This document shows positions 6,292 through 13,306 of a stretch of 20,128 nucleotides of DNA, piece by piece. This DNA is from Peptococcaceae bacterium UBA5356 (GTDB taxonomy: Bacteria > Bacillota > Peptococcia > DRI-13 > DTU073), in contig DHPU01000074.1 of NCBI GenBank assembly GCA_002407935.1, positions 1 to 20,128 on the forward strand, written 5' to 3'. Every line of letters starts with the position of its first letter. Position 1 is the stretch's first letter. The translations under genes were made by a program, and so were the position numbers. The notes below the pieces were generated by a model. The model ran no database searches, was not told where the DNA came from, and was given only the letters and a program-made list of their open reading frames with translations.

Positions 6292-7899
6292 ATGACAAAA
6301 TACATTTTTATAACGGGTGGAGTCGTATCTTCCCTGGGGAAAGGAATCACAGCTTCGTCTTTAGGCTGCCTGTTAAAAAGTCGTGGATTAAAGGTAGCGA
6401 TCCAAAAATTTGATCCTTATATTAATGTTGATCCCGGGACAATGAGCCCTTATCAGCATGGAGAGGTTTTTGTAACAGAAGATGGAGGCGAAACGGACCT
6501 TGACCTGGGACATTATGAGCGGTTTGTGGATATTAATGTGAGTAGATTGAGCAATACGACTACGGGGAAAATTTACTGGTCGGTCATTAACAAAGAAAGA
6601 AAAGGGGATTATTTAGGGGGAACGGTGCAGGTTATCCCGCATATTACTAATGAAATTAAGGATGCCATTCGTCGCGTGGCCGGAGAAACTAATCCTGATG
6701 TGGTTATTACGGAAATAGGCGGTACGGTAGGGGATATTGAGTCTTTACCTTTTTTGGAAGCAATCAGACAGATTAAAAGTGATGTAGGCCGGGATAATGT
6801 GATGTATATTCATGTTACGTTAGTTCCTTATCTTAAGGCGGCGGGGGAAATTAAAACTAAACCTACGCAACATAGTGTGAAGGAATTGAGGAGTATTGGA
6901 ATTCAGCCGGATGCGATTGTTTGTCGTTCGGAGATGCCTCTTTCTAAGGGAATGGAAGAGAAATTAGCCTTGTTTTGTGATATTGATAAGGATGCGGTTA
7001 TTCAGGCGGTAGATGCGGAGAGTATTTATGAGATACCGTTGAGGCTAAAAGAAGAAGGCTTAGATGATATTGTGATTGAGCGGTTAAACCTGCAATGTGG
7101 ACAGGCTCAGCTTGCTGAATGGGAAAAAATAGTCCGGAAGATTAAAAACCCTCAGGGAAGTGTCAAAGTTGCTTTGGTAGGAAAGTATGTAGAGCTTCCT
7201 GATGCTTATATTAGTGTATGTGAGGCCTTGTATCATGCCGGGATTTATCATAATGTTGCGGTTAAAGTAGAGATGATTTCTTCGGTTGGTTTAGATAACG
7301 GGAGTGATTCGGAAGAGTTTTTAAAAGGGGCGGATTGCATTTTGCTTCCCGGTGGTTTTGGCGATCGGGGTACGGAAGGGAAGCTTAAGGCAATTAAATA
7401 TGCACGGGAAAACGGGATCCCTTTTTTGGGAATTTGCCTGGGAATGCAGTTGGCGGTAGTGGAATTTGCTCGTAATGTAGCAGGCCTTGAGGCCGGTAGT
7501 ACGGAATTCCAGGCTGATGTTCCTCATCCGGTAATTAGTTTAATTCCGGAGCAAAGGGAGATTACCGATTTGGGTGGTACGATGAGATTAGGCAGTTATG
7601 CTTGTGTTCTGCAAGAAGAAACCAAGGCCTATGCTGCTTATCAGCAGAAGGAGATTGCGGAAAGACATCGGCACCGTTTTGAATTTAATAATGCTTATCG
7701 AGATATTTTAACTAAGCAGGGGCTGGTGATTAGCGGGCAATCCCCTGATCAAGAATTGGTAGAAATTATCGAACTCCCTGATCATCCCTGGTTTGTTGGA
7801 TGTCAGTTTCATCCGGAGTTTAAGTCTAGACCCAATAGAGCCCATCCCTTATTTCGTGATTTGCTTGGCGCTGCGTTGAAGAAGCAGCTAAAAAGATAG
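6292..7899 (+). CDS. pyrG: CTP synthase (glutamine-hydrolysing)
   Basis: This 535-residue enzyme makes CTP from UTP, ATP and glutamine, the last step of de novo pyrimidine nucleotide synthesis. The N-terminal synthetase domain opens with GGVVSSLGKGITASSLG (ATP-binding loop) and contains DPYINVDPGTMSPYQHGEVFVTEDGGETDLDLGHYERF as two conserved blocks. The C-terminal class I glutaminase domain has the nucleophile Cys382 in GICLGMQLA and the His/Glu pair in CQFHPEFKSRP. The ATG at 6292 follows GGGAGGAGGGG at normal spacing. It has its own candidate promoter, a repeat-rich leader and a strong terminator, so it is probably monocistronic. Confidence 0.98.
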   Translation: MTKYIFITGGVVSSLGKGITASSLGCLLKSRGLKVAIQKFDPYINVDPGTMSPYQHGEVFVTEDGGETDLDLGHYERFVDINVSRLSNTTTGKIYWSVINKERKGDYLGGTVQVIPHITNEIKDAIRRVAGETNPDVVITEIGGTVGDIESLPFLEAIRQIKSDVGRDNVMYIHVTLVPYLKAAGEIKTKPTQHSVKELRSIGIQPDAIVCRSEMPLSKGMEEKLALFCDIDKDAVIQAVDAESIYEIPLRLKEEGLDDIVIERLNLQCGQAQLAEWEKIVRKIKNPQGSVKVALVGKYVELPDAYISVCEALYHAGIYHNVAVKVEMISSVGLDNGSDSEEFLKGADCILLPGGFGDRGTEGKLKAIKYARENGIPFLGICLGMQLAVVEFARNVAGLEAGSTEFQADVPHPVISLIPEQREITDLGGTMRLGSYACVLQEETKAYAAYQQKEIAERHRHRFEFNNAYRDILTKQGLVISGQSPDQELVEIIELPDHPWFVGCQFHPEFKSRPNRAHPLFRDLLGAALKKQLKR

Positions 7900-7950
7900 T
7901 AAAGAGATGTTGTAAAGAAACAAAATTTATCGGAGATTTTTTAAGAAGCA

Positions 7951-7974
7951 GGTGCAGCATTTGCTGCACCTTTT
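7951..7974 (+). terminator. Intrinsic terminator of pyrG
   Basis: Arms GGTGCAGC and GCTGCACC around ATTT make a perfect GC-rich hairpin followed by TTTT. It lies about 50 bases past the pyrG stop. Confidence 0.88.
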
Positions 7975-8020
7975 CCCATATTGCGGAAGCTGTAATTTTT
8001 AATCAAGGCTCGTCAAGATA

Positions 8021-8029
8021 TGGTATAGT
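8021..8029 (+). promoter_or_regulatory. Candidate extended -10 promoter of the femX-alr-spo0F unit
   Basis: TGGTATAGT is an extended -10 (TGn plus TATAGT, one mismatch to TATAAT). No good -35 lies 17 bases upstream. It is the best promoter candidate between the pyrG terminator and femX, about 75 bases before the femX start. Confidence 0.42.
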
Positions 8030-8104
8030 AATATAGTGAAGAAAAGTAGTAATATGTATTAAATAGAGGGATATAATAAGAAGGCACAACAAAGGAGGGG
8101 CTTC

Positions 8105-9244
8105 ATGTTTTGGGGAAGATTACTTACTCCTGAAGAAAAGGGGTATTTTAATAGATTTGTGATGACGGCGGAAAAGGGACATATTTTGCAGTCCTGGGAA
8201 TGGGGGGACTTAAAAGGAAAAGGTGAATGGCAGCCCTATCGATTATTGGTGGAAACGGAGGAAGACGGAGAGCGAAAGCCTGTTGCCGCCATTAGTATTT
8301 TGGCACGTCGCATTCCCGTCCTTGGCAAGCAGATTTTTTATGCGCCGCGGGGTCCGGTGGGGGATGTTCATAATGTTGAACTGTTAGATTTTTTATGGGG
8401 AGAAATTAAAAAATTAGCCGAAGAAAAAGGGGCTATTTTTTTGAAGATTGATCCGGATATGGGGTATGAGGAGCAGGTTTTTCGAGAATATTTGCAGACA
8501 CGTGGCTTTGTCTCGGCTGGGAAAGGAGCCGGATTTGAAGGAATTCAGCCTAAATTCGTTTTTCGGCTAGGGTTAGAGTCTGATCCGGAGACGCTTTTTA
8601 AAGATTTTCAGGCGAAGACTCGCTATAATATTCGTCTCGCGATTAAAAAAGGGGTAGAGATTAAGGAAAATTGCGGAGAGGATGAGTTGGCGCAATTTTA
8701 CGAGTTGTTGAAGGAGACGACAGAACGCGATAAGTTTTTGGTGCGTTCCTATGCTTATTTCGAGGAAATGTGGCGGCTGCTTGTGCCGGCAGGGTATTTA
8801 AAACTTTTCATGGCCTATTATCAAGGCGTGCCGATTGCGGGTACTTTGGCTTTCTTGTTTGGAGATAAAGCGTGGTATATTTATGGCGCTTCTTCTAATG
8901 CTCATCGTAATGTTATGCCTAATTATTTGCTGCAGTGGACGATGATTAAATGGGCCAAAGAAAACAACTGTAAAATGTATGATTTCCGGGGAGTCCCGGG
9001 AGATTTAGCGGAGGATAACCCTCTATATGGTCTTTATCGCTTTAAAAAAGGATTTAATGGTACCTTTACGGAGTTTGTGGGTGAATATGATTTAGTTTTC
9101 TCCCCTTTTTATTATCGTTTATGGACAACCTTAGAACCGTTTTATCAGAAAAACATCAGGCGGCTGATTGCCTTGAAAAAGGCACTAAAGGGACCTAAAG
9201 GGGGTACGTGTGCAGATGGAGAATGTGCAGACAGAGAAGATTAA
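8105..9244 (+). CDS. FemAB/FemX-family peptidoglycan bridge aminoacyltransferase
   Basis: The 379-residue product matches the FemAB family, tandem GNAT-fold enzymes that add amino acids from aminoacyl-tRNA to the lipid II stem peptide. Visible hallmarks are HILQSWEWGDLKG near residue 24, IFYAPRGPVGD near 80, LKIDPDM near 118, the TRYNIRLAIKKGVEI segment near 175, and the C-terminal YGASSNAHRNVMPNYLLQW and YDFRGVPGD...YGLYRFKKGFNG blocks. There is no signal peptide, so it is expected at the inner face of the membrane. It starts at ATG behind a strong AAAGGAGGGG. Its 3' end overlaps the alanine racemase gene by 35 bases, suggesting coupled translation and a shared cell-wall role. Which amino acid it adds cannot be read from sequence. 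Confidence 0.9.
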   Translation: MFWGRLLTPEEKGYFNRFVMTAEKGHILQSWEWGDLKGKGEWQPYRLLVETEEDGERKPVAAISILARRIPVLGKQIFYAPRGPVGDVHNVELLDFLWGEIKKLAEEKGAIFLKIDPDMGYEEQVFREYLQTRGFVSAGKGAGFEGIQPKFVFRLGLESDPETLFKDFQAKTRYNIRLAIKKGVEIKENCGEDELAQFYELLKETTERDKFLVRSYAYFEEMWRLLVPAGYLKLFMAYYQGVPIAGTLAFLFGDKAWYIYGASSNAHRNVMPNYLLQWTMIKWAKENNCKMYDFRGVPGDLAEDNPLYGLYRFKKGFNGTFTEFVGEYDLVFSPFYYRLWTTLEPFYQKNIRRLIALKKALKGPKGGTCADGECADRED

Positions 9245-10490
9245 GGTTGGCTCTAGATGGGTAGAGGTAGACCTTGCTGCTATTCAACATAATTATCGGG
9301 AAATAAGACAAAAAATTAAGCCGGAGGTAAAAATACTGGGCGTGGTGAAGGCGGATGCTTATGGGCATGGGGCCATCGCCATAAGCAGAGTATTGGAAGA
9401 ACAGGGGGTAGAGATGCTGGGGGTGACCACGCCGGAGGAAGGAAGGGCACTGCGCCAGGCGGGGATAACGGCGCCCATTCTGGTTTTTGGGGCCTTTTTG
9501 CCGGAGGAGGCGACCAGTTTTGTGGATTTTGATTTAACGGCTACAGTAGCGAGTTACGAAGCTATCCAATGGTTAAGGGAGGCCGCAGAAAAAAGTAACC
9601 GTATTATTAAGGTACATCTTAAAGTGGAAACAGGGATGGGTCGTTTTGGTTTTTGGCCGCAGGAGGTTGTTGCGGCGGCACAGAAAATTAAGCAAACGCC
9701 CGGGTTATTCTTGGAAGGTGTTTACTCTCATTTAGCTACCGCGATGTGGAGAAATAAAAAGTATTGTTATCGGCAGTTCGGCATCTTTCAGGAAACTTGT
9801 GAGGAGCTAGAGCGAGCGGGTATTAACGGCTTGCTTAAACACATGGCCAATAGTGCTGCGGTGCTGGAGCTGCCGGAGATGCAACTTGATATGGTGCGTG
9901 TCGGCACTTTGCTGTATGGACAAGCACCGGCTCCTTATATGGAAAAAAATTTAAAATTAAAGGATTCTTGGGACTTAAAAGCGAAAGTAATTTATATAAG
10001 AAAATTACCCACAGGGCAAACGGCCGGTTACGGAAGGACTTTCAAGGCGTCTAAACCAGTTTTGATCGCTATTTTACCGGTAGGCTTTGTGGATGGGATA
10101 CAGGTTGAACCTCTTTTAAAACCGGCTAATTTGCTGGATGTAGTGAAAGGAATGGCTAAGCTGGTATTGAGATATTTTGGCTGTCAGAAATTAAGCCCTT
10201 TGGTACAATTCCCCGGGGGAACGGGGAGGATTATTGGTAAGGTAGGAATGCAGCTTACTATGGTTGATGTTTCGGCGGTGCAAGGAATTAAGGTGGGAAT
10301 GGTTGCGTGTATTCCGGCGAGGAGAACGGCGATAAGAGCAGACATACCGAAAGTTTATCGAGCAGCAGACGGAGCCTGGCAGAACGGGAATAGGGGAGAA
10401 GAGGAAAAAACGGAGAAGAGGAAAGAGGAAAGAGGAAAGAGGAAAGAGGAAGGATGGTGTAGTTCTTGGGTAACGGATCAAGAATTTTAA
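9210..10490 (+). CDS. alr: Alanine racemase (PLP-dependent), with repeat-encoded C-terminal tail
   Basis: This 426-residue fold-type III PLP enzyme is expected to interconvert L- and D-alanine for peptidoglycan. It shows the PLP lysine (K47 in VVKADAYGHGA), HLKVETGMGRFG with the lysine that is usually carbamylated, MVRVGTLLYG, and the catalytic tyrosine in AGYGRTF. It departs from classical Alr in having GKVGMQLTMVDV where relatives have RVCMDQTMVDV, and GFVDGIQVEP in place of GYADGxxR. The usual family end (…IPKVYRA) is at about residue 386; the last 40 residues are a Lys/Glu/Arg-rich tail encoded by a 7-bp repeat. GTG at 9210 and ATG at 9216 are both possible starts behind AAAGGGGG. It overlaps femX by 35 bases and spo0F by 25. 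Other PLP amino-acid racemase specificity cannot be excluded. Confidence 0.9.
   Translation: MQMENVQTEKIKVGSRWVEVDLAAIQHNYREIRQKIKPEVKILGVVKADAYGHGAIAISRVLEEQGVEMLGVTTPEEGRALRQAGITAPILVFGAFLPEEATSFVDFDLTATVASYEAIQWLREAAEKSNRIIKVHLKVETGMGRFGFWPQEVVAAAQKIKQTPGLFLEGVYSHLATAMWRNKKYCYRQFGIFQETCEELERAGINGLLKHMANSAAVLELPEMQLDMVRVGTLLYGQAPAPYMEKNLKLKDSWDLKAKVIYIRKLPTGQTAGYGRTFKASKPVLIAILPVGFVDGIQVEPLLKPANLLDVVKGMAKLVLRYFGCQKLSPLVQFPGGTGRIIGKVGMQLTMVDVSAVQGIKVGMVACIPARRTAIRADIPKVYRAADGAWQNGNRGEEEKTEKRKEERGKRKEEGWCSSWVTDQEF
10418..10452 (+). repeat. 7-bp tandem repeat at the alr/spo0F junction
   Basis: Four perfect GAGGAAA units and a fifth GAGGAAG lie inside the alr tail, 14 bases before the spo0F start. 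Each unit resembles a Shine-Dalgarno sequence. Seven is not a multiple of three, so slippage shifts the alr tail frame. By my count one extra unit would end alr at the TAG at 10460-10462, just before spo0F. Confidence 0.9.
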
Positions 10491-10834
10491 TTGTGGATGA
10501 TCAGGAGGGAATCCGTAAATTGCTGACAGAAGCATGTTCGTTTTTAGGATTTAATGTTGAGGTAGCGTCTACCGGTCGTGAAGCTTTAGAAATAGCGAAA
10601 AAACATAATTTTGAGATTGCGCTTGTTGATTTAAAAATGGCGGAAATGAATGGGATTGATACCATGAAAAGATTGATGAAAACGGTAAACGGTTTAAAAG
10701 GGATCGTGATGACAGGGTATGGAGACTCGGATTTATTGGATGAAGCACAAAATGTAAAGATCGATGCGGTGATTAGGAAACCGTTTAATCTTCAAGAAAT
10801 TAAAGAAGTGCTAGAAAAAGTTATCAATAATTAA
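10466..10834 (+). CDS. spo0F: Spo0F-like single-domain response regulator
   Basis: This 122-residue protein is a receiver domain with no output domain. All active-site residues are present: acidic pair D11/D12 (LIVDDQE), phospho-acceptor D55 (ALVDLKM), T83 (MTGYG) and K105 (RKPF). In Bacillus, Spo0F takes phosphate from sensor kinases and passes it via Spo0B to Spo0A to start sporulation. The location just upstream of fba and the length support Spo0F over CheY, although many clostridia lack a full phosphorelay, so its partners are uncertain. The start is TTG at 10466, inside alr, preceded at about 6 bases by GGATGGTG and before that by GAGGAAA repeats. Overlap with alr suggests translational coupling. 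Confidence 0.8.
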   Translation: MGNGSRILIVDDQEGIRKLLTEACSFLGFNVEVASTGREALEIAKKHNFEIALVDLKMAEMNGIDTMKRLMKTVNGLKGIVMTGYGDSDLLDEAQNVKIDAVIRKPFNLQEIKEVLEKVINN

Positions 10835-10846
10835 CATTTCAAGAAG

Positions 10847-10875
10847 GGAGGATTTTTGCGAAAAATGAAGAATAA
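10847..10875 (+). promoter_or_regulatory. Consensus sigma-H promoter
   Basis: GGAGGATTT (10847-10855) matches RNAGGAWWW at every position. An 11-base spacer follows, then GAAGAATAA (10867-10875), which matches RNNGAATWW at every position. The cysteine-rich gene starts 48 bases downstream, and fba could be read through from it. Confidence 0.7.
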
Positions 10876-10885
10876 TTTTATACAG

Positions 10886-10899
10886 ATGTATATATACAT
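10886..10899. promoter_or_regulatory. 14-bp perfect palindrome after the sigma-H promoter
   Basis: ATGTATATATACAT is its own reverse complement. It would sit near the transcription start or early leader of the next gene. It may be an operator, but alternating TA makes chance likely. Confidence 0.25.
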
Positions 10900-10923
10900 A
10901 TAAAGGCGTGTGAGAAAGTAGGT

Positions 10924-11598
10924 ATGAAGGTGCTGATTACTACTAGTACCGTACTGGCATTGCGTTGCCCCAAATGTGGCAAAATGAATTTATATTCTCT
11001 GTCTCGTTTTCATTGTGGAAAAAGAAGTAATGTAAACTTTTTCTGCGATTGCGGAAATGATTTAATTAAGGTCAGCAGAAAAAGACGAGATTTATATTGC
11101 CTGCAGGTAGCGTGCTTGATGTGTGAAAAAAAGCATTTTTTAAATGTGCGGGGAAAGATTTTATGGAACAACAAAGCTCTTCCGATCAATTGCGAAAACA
11201 CAGGAGTGGAACTTGGTTATATGGGTACCAAGGAAGAGGTTGTGCAAATGATTAATAAAGAGGAAATTGCTTTTAGGGAGATGGCGGGCGAACTTAACGA
11301 CAAGGATTATTTTCTTAACTCTGAAATAATGTATCAGGTTCTGGATTTTCTTCGTAAAATGTCGGAAAGAGGACAAATTTCTTGCAGCTGTGGAGGAAGA
11401 GGGCTGGATATAGCCGCCTTCCCTGATCGAGTACAAATAAGCTGTACAGATTGTCATGCCGTTGGGATTATTTTCGCCGAATCAGCCCGTGATTTACAGG
11501 CGGTTCATAAGATAGAAGCCATTCAATTAGAGGCAGATACACGTCGCTATCTTGAGGAAAAGCGGTTAAAAAGGAAGAGCAGAGTCAAAAATAAATAG
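10924..11598 (+). CDS. Unrecognised cysteine-rich (zinc-ribbon-like) protein
   Basis: I do not recognise this 224-residue protein. It is soluble, with no signal peptide or membrane segment. The N-terminal third has C15-x2-C18, H30-C31, C41-x-C43 and then CLQVACLMC, enough ligands for one or two zinc ribbons. The middle (about residues 75-140) is charged and helical and lacks Cys pairs apart from a single NCEN. The C-terminal part has CSCGG and CTDCH, a second likely zinc site, followed by a basic helix ending KRLKRKSRVKNK. Paired zinc ribbons and a basic tail fit nucleic-acid or protein binding, but this is inference. It starts at ATG 10924 with only a weak AGG just upstream. It lies between spo0F and fba behind a consensus sigma-H promoter, suggesting expression at the onset of sporulation or stationary phase. 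It runs in the same direction as fba, 24 bases away. Confidence 0.8.
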   Translation: MKVLITTSTVLALRCPKCGKMNLYSLSRFHCGKRSNVNFFCDCGNDLIKVSRKRRDLYCLQVACLMCEKKHFLNVRGKILWNNKALPINCENTGVELGYMGTKEEVVQMINKEEIAFREMAGELNDKDYFLNSEIMYQVLDFLRKMSERGQISCSCGGRGLDIAAFPDRVQISCTDCHAVGIIFAESARDLQAVHKIEAIQLEADTRRYLEEKRLKRKSRVKNK

Positions 11599-11622
11599 TA
11601 AGCTGAAGGGAGTTTTACAGAA

Positions 11623-12477
11623 ATGCCGTTAGTAACAGGAAAAGAATTATTAGATCAAGCTCAAAAAGGGAATTATGCAATTGGCGCATTTAATTGCAAC
11701 AACATGGAAATTATCCAGGCCATTATTGCCGCTGCCGAAGCAGAAAACTCTCCGGTAATTATTCAAGCGAGTCAAGGAGCAATTAAATATGCGGGGCTGG
11801 ATTATATTGTGGGGTTGGTTCATTCCGGAGCGAAGAATACCCGGGTTCCGGTCTGTTTACATCTGGATCATGGGACGGATTTCCAACAGGTTGTGCAGTG
11901 TATTGCGAAAGGGTTTTCCGCGGTCATGTTTGATGGCTCGAAGCTTCCTTTGGAAGAGAACATTGCTATTACGAAGAGGATTGTGGAGATTGCCAAGGCA
12001 GTAGGGGTGTCCACCGAAGCAGAAATTGGGAAAATTGCTGGGACAGAGGATGATATTACTGTTGATGAAAAAGAGGCGATGTTAACTGATCCTGCTGATG
12101 TGAAATATTTTGTAGAGCAGACGGGGGTTGATTCTCTTGCGGTAGCAATAGGAACAGCCCATGGACAATATAAAGCCGAGCCCAAATTGGACTTCGACAG
12201 GTTGGCGCAAATCCAACGGCTGGTTAATGTACCTATTGTGATGCACGGTTCTTCCGGAGTACTTGACCGGGATGTACAAAAAGCGATTTCCCTAGGGGTG
12301 CGCAAAGTAAATATTGATACGAATATTCGTGAGGCGTTTGTGAAGGGGATTAAAGAAGTTATCACTAACAATCCCCAGGAAATTGATCCGCGTAAAATTT
12401 TAGGTCCGGCCAGAAAAGCGATGACCGAAATAGTGAGGGAAAAAATCCGTATCTTTGGCAGTAATGGGAAAGCATAA
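11623..12477 (+). CDS. fba: Class II fructose-1,6-bisphosphate aldolase
   Basis: This 284-residue zinc-dependent aldolase cleaves or forms fructose 1,6-bisphosphate from dihydroxyacetone phosphate and glyceraldehyde 3-phosphate. It shows the HLDHG motif (H80, D82, H83, catalytic and zinc), AEIGKIAGTED, the zinc ligands in GTAHGQYK and MHGSSGV, and the phosphate-binding NIDTN. The length is normal for the family (B. subtilis FbaA, 285). Its start follows GAAGGGAG. With fsa and glpX downstream it forms a gluconeogenic/sugar-phosphate cluster, and the spo0F-fba order matches Bacillus. A strong hairpin follows it. Confidence 0.97.
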   Translation: MPLVTGKELLDQAQKGNYAIGAFNCNNMEIIQAIIAAAEAENSPVIIQASQGAIKYAGLDYIVGLVHSGAKNTRVPVCLHLDHGTDFQQVVQCIAKGFSAVMFDGSKLPLEENIAITKRIVEIAKAVGVSTEAEIGKIAGTEDDITVDEKEAMLTDPADVKYFVEQTGVDSLAVAIGTAHGQYKAEPKLDFDRLAQIQRLVNVPIVMHGSSGVLDRDVQKAISLGVRKVNIDTNIREAFVKGIKEVITNNPQEIDPRKILGPARKAMTEIVREKIRIFGSNGKA

Positions 12478-12480
12478 TAT

Positions 12481-12525
12481 TTTAAGGGTACAGGACAACC
12501 CGCCTGTACCCATTTAAATTTTTAA
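12481..12525 (+). terminator. Intrinsic terminator of fba
   Basis: Arms GGGTACAGG (12486-12494) and CCTGTACCC (12503-12511) are perfectly complementary around ACAACCCG, flanked by TTTAA and TTTAAATTTTT. It could work in both directions. The hairpin top resembles the 3767-3799 element (ACAGGAnAACC). Confidence 0.8.
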
Positions 12526-12540
12526 AGTGAGGTGATGGTT

Positions 12541-13188
12541 TTGGAACTTTTTTTGGACACGGCTAATTTTGCGGAAATAAAAGAGGCCGCTCAGTATGGA
12601 GTAATTACAGGGATCACTACTAACCCTTCTTTGGTGGCGAAAGAAAAAGGTCGGGATTTTGTGGAGATTGTTCAGGAAATTACGCAATTAATTCCCGGTC
12701 CGGTCAGTGCGGAAGTGCTGTCTATCACTACTGCGGAGATGATTGAAGAGGCTCGGAAACTGGCGGAAATTCGGGAAAATGTAGTGGTCAAGATCCCCAT
12801 GACCCGTGAAGGAATCAAGTGTGTGCCGATTTTAAGCAGAGAAGGGATCAAGACTAATGTGACTTTGGTTTTTTCCCTTAACCAAGCACTTTTAGCGGCA
12901 AGGGCGGGGGCAACTTATGTTAGTCCTTTTGTAGGGAGACTGGATGATGTGGGGGCTGACGGAATCTCTTTAGTGAGCGATATTGTAGCCATGTTTCAGC
13001 TTCATGAGTTGTCCACCCGAGTTATTGCGGCCAGTATCCGTCACCCCTTGCATGTCGTAGAAGCGGCCAAGGCAGGCTCTGATATTGCCACGATCCCTTA
13101 TAAGGTTTTTTTGCAGATGTTTGAGCATCCCATGACGGCACTGGGGCTAGAAAAATTCCAAAAAGATTGGGAAAGCAAGGCTAAATAA
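12541..13188 (+). CDS. fsa: Fructose-6-phosphate aldolase / TalC-type transaldolase
   Basis: The 215-residue product belongs to the short transaldolase (FSA/TalC) family, which forms a Schiff base on lysine to transfer or cleave dihydroxyacetone units of sugar phosphates. It opens with the family N-terminus LFLDTANFAEIKEA, has GITTNPSLVAKE, the catalytic lysine K84 in VVVKIPMT, TNVTLVFSLNQA, YVSPFVGRLDD and the C-terminal ASIRHPLHV. I chose the TTG at 12541 because GAGGTG lies six bases upstream and the protein then starts like its relatives; GTG 12532 and ATG 12535 are in frame but lie on or next to that site. It corresponds to ywjH in the Bacillus order. Transaldolase and FSA activities cannot be told apart by reading. 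Confidence 0.9.
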   Translation: MELFLDTANFAEIKEAAQYGVITGITTNPSLVAKEKGRDFVEIVQEITQLIPGPVSAEVLSITTAEMIEEARKLAEIRENVVVKIPMTREGIKCVPILSREGIKTNVTLVFSLNQALLAARAGATYVSPFVGRLDDVGADGISLVSDIVAMFQLHELSTRVIAASIRHPLHVVEAAKAGSDIATIPYKVFLQMFEHPMTALGLEKFQKDWESKAK

Positions 13189-13211
13189 GCTAAATAAAGA
13201 AGAAGAAAAGA

Positions 13212-13243
13212 GACAAAAAGACAAAAAGACAAAAAGACAAAGA
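13212..13243 (+). repeat. 8-bp tandem repeat between fsa and glpX
   Basis: Three perfect GACAAAAA units and a fourth GACAAAGA lie in a purine-dominated 118-base gap (13189-13306). Degenerate GGACAAAGAAA copies follow to about 13262. Beyond the glpX ribosome binding site (AGAGGAGGAAAAGG) I see nothing else in the gap. Confidence 0.85.
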
Positions 13244-13306
13244 AATAAAGGGACAAAGAAACAGAGAGAGAACCGGAAGATTAGGAGATTAAGAGGAGGA
13301 AAAGGA

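Noticed and set aside
12188..12200. Spo0A-box sequence TTCGACA inside fba
   Set aside because: It lies within conserved aldolase codons, far from any promoter; a 7-bp match is expected by chance in a window of this size.
11868..12371. Long antisense open frame within fba
   Set aside because: It mirrors the aldolase codons, has no ribosome binding site or recognisable domain, and lies fully inside a conserved gene. The same applies to other antisense frames in argS, glpX, prfA and mntP.
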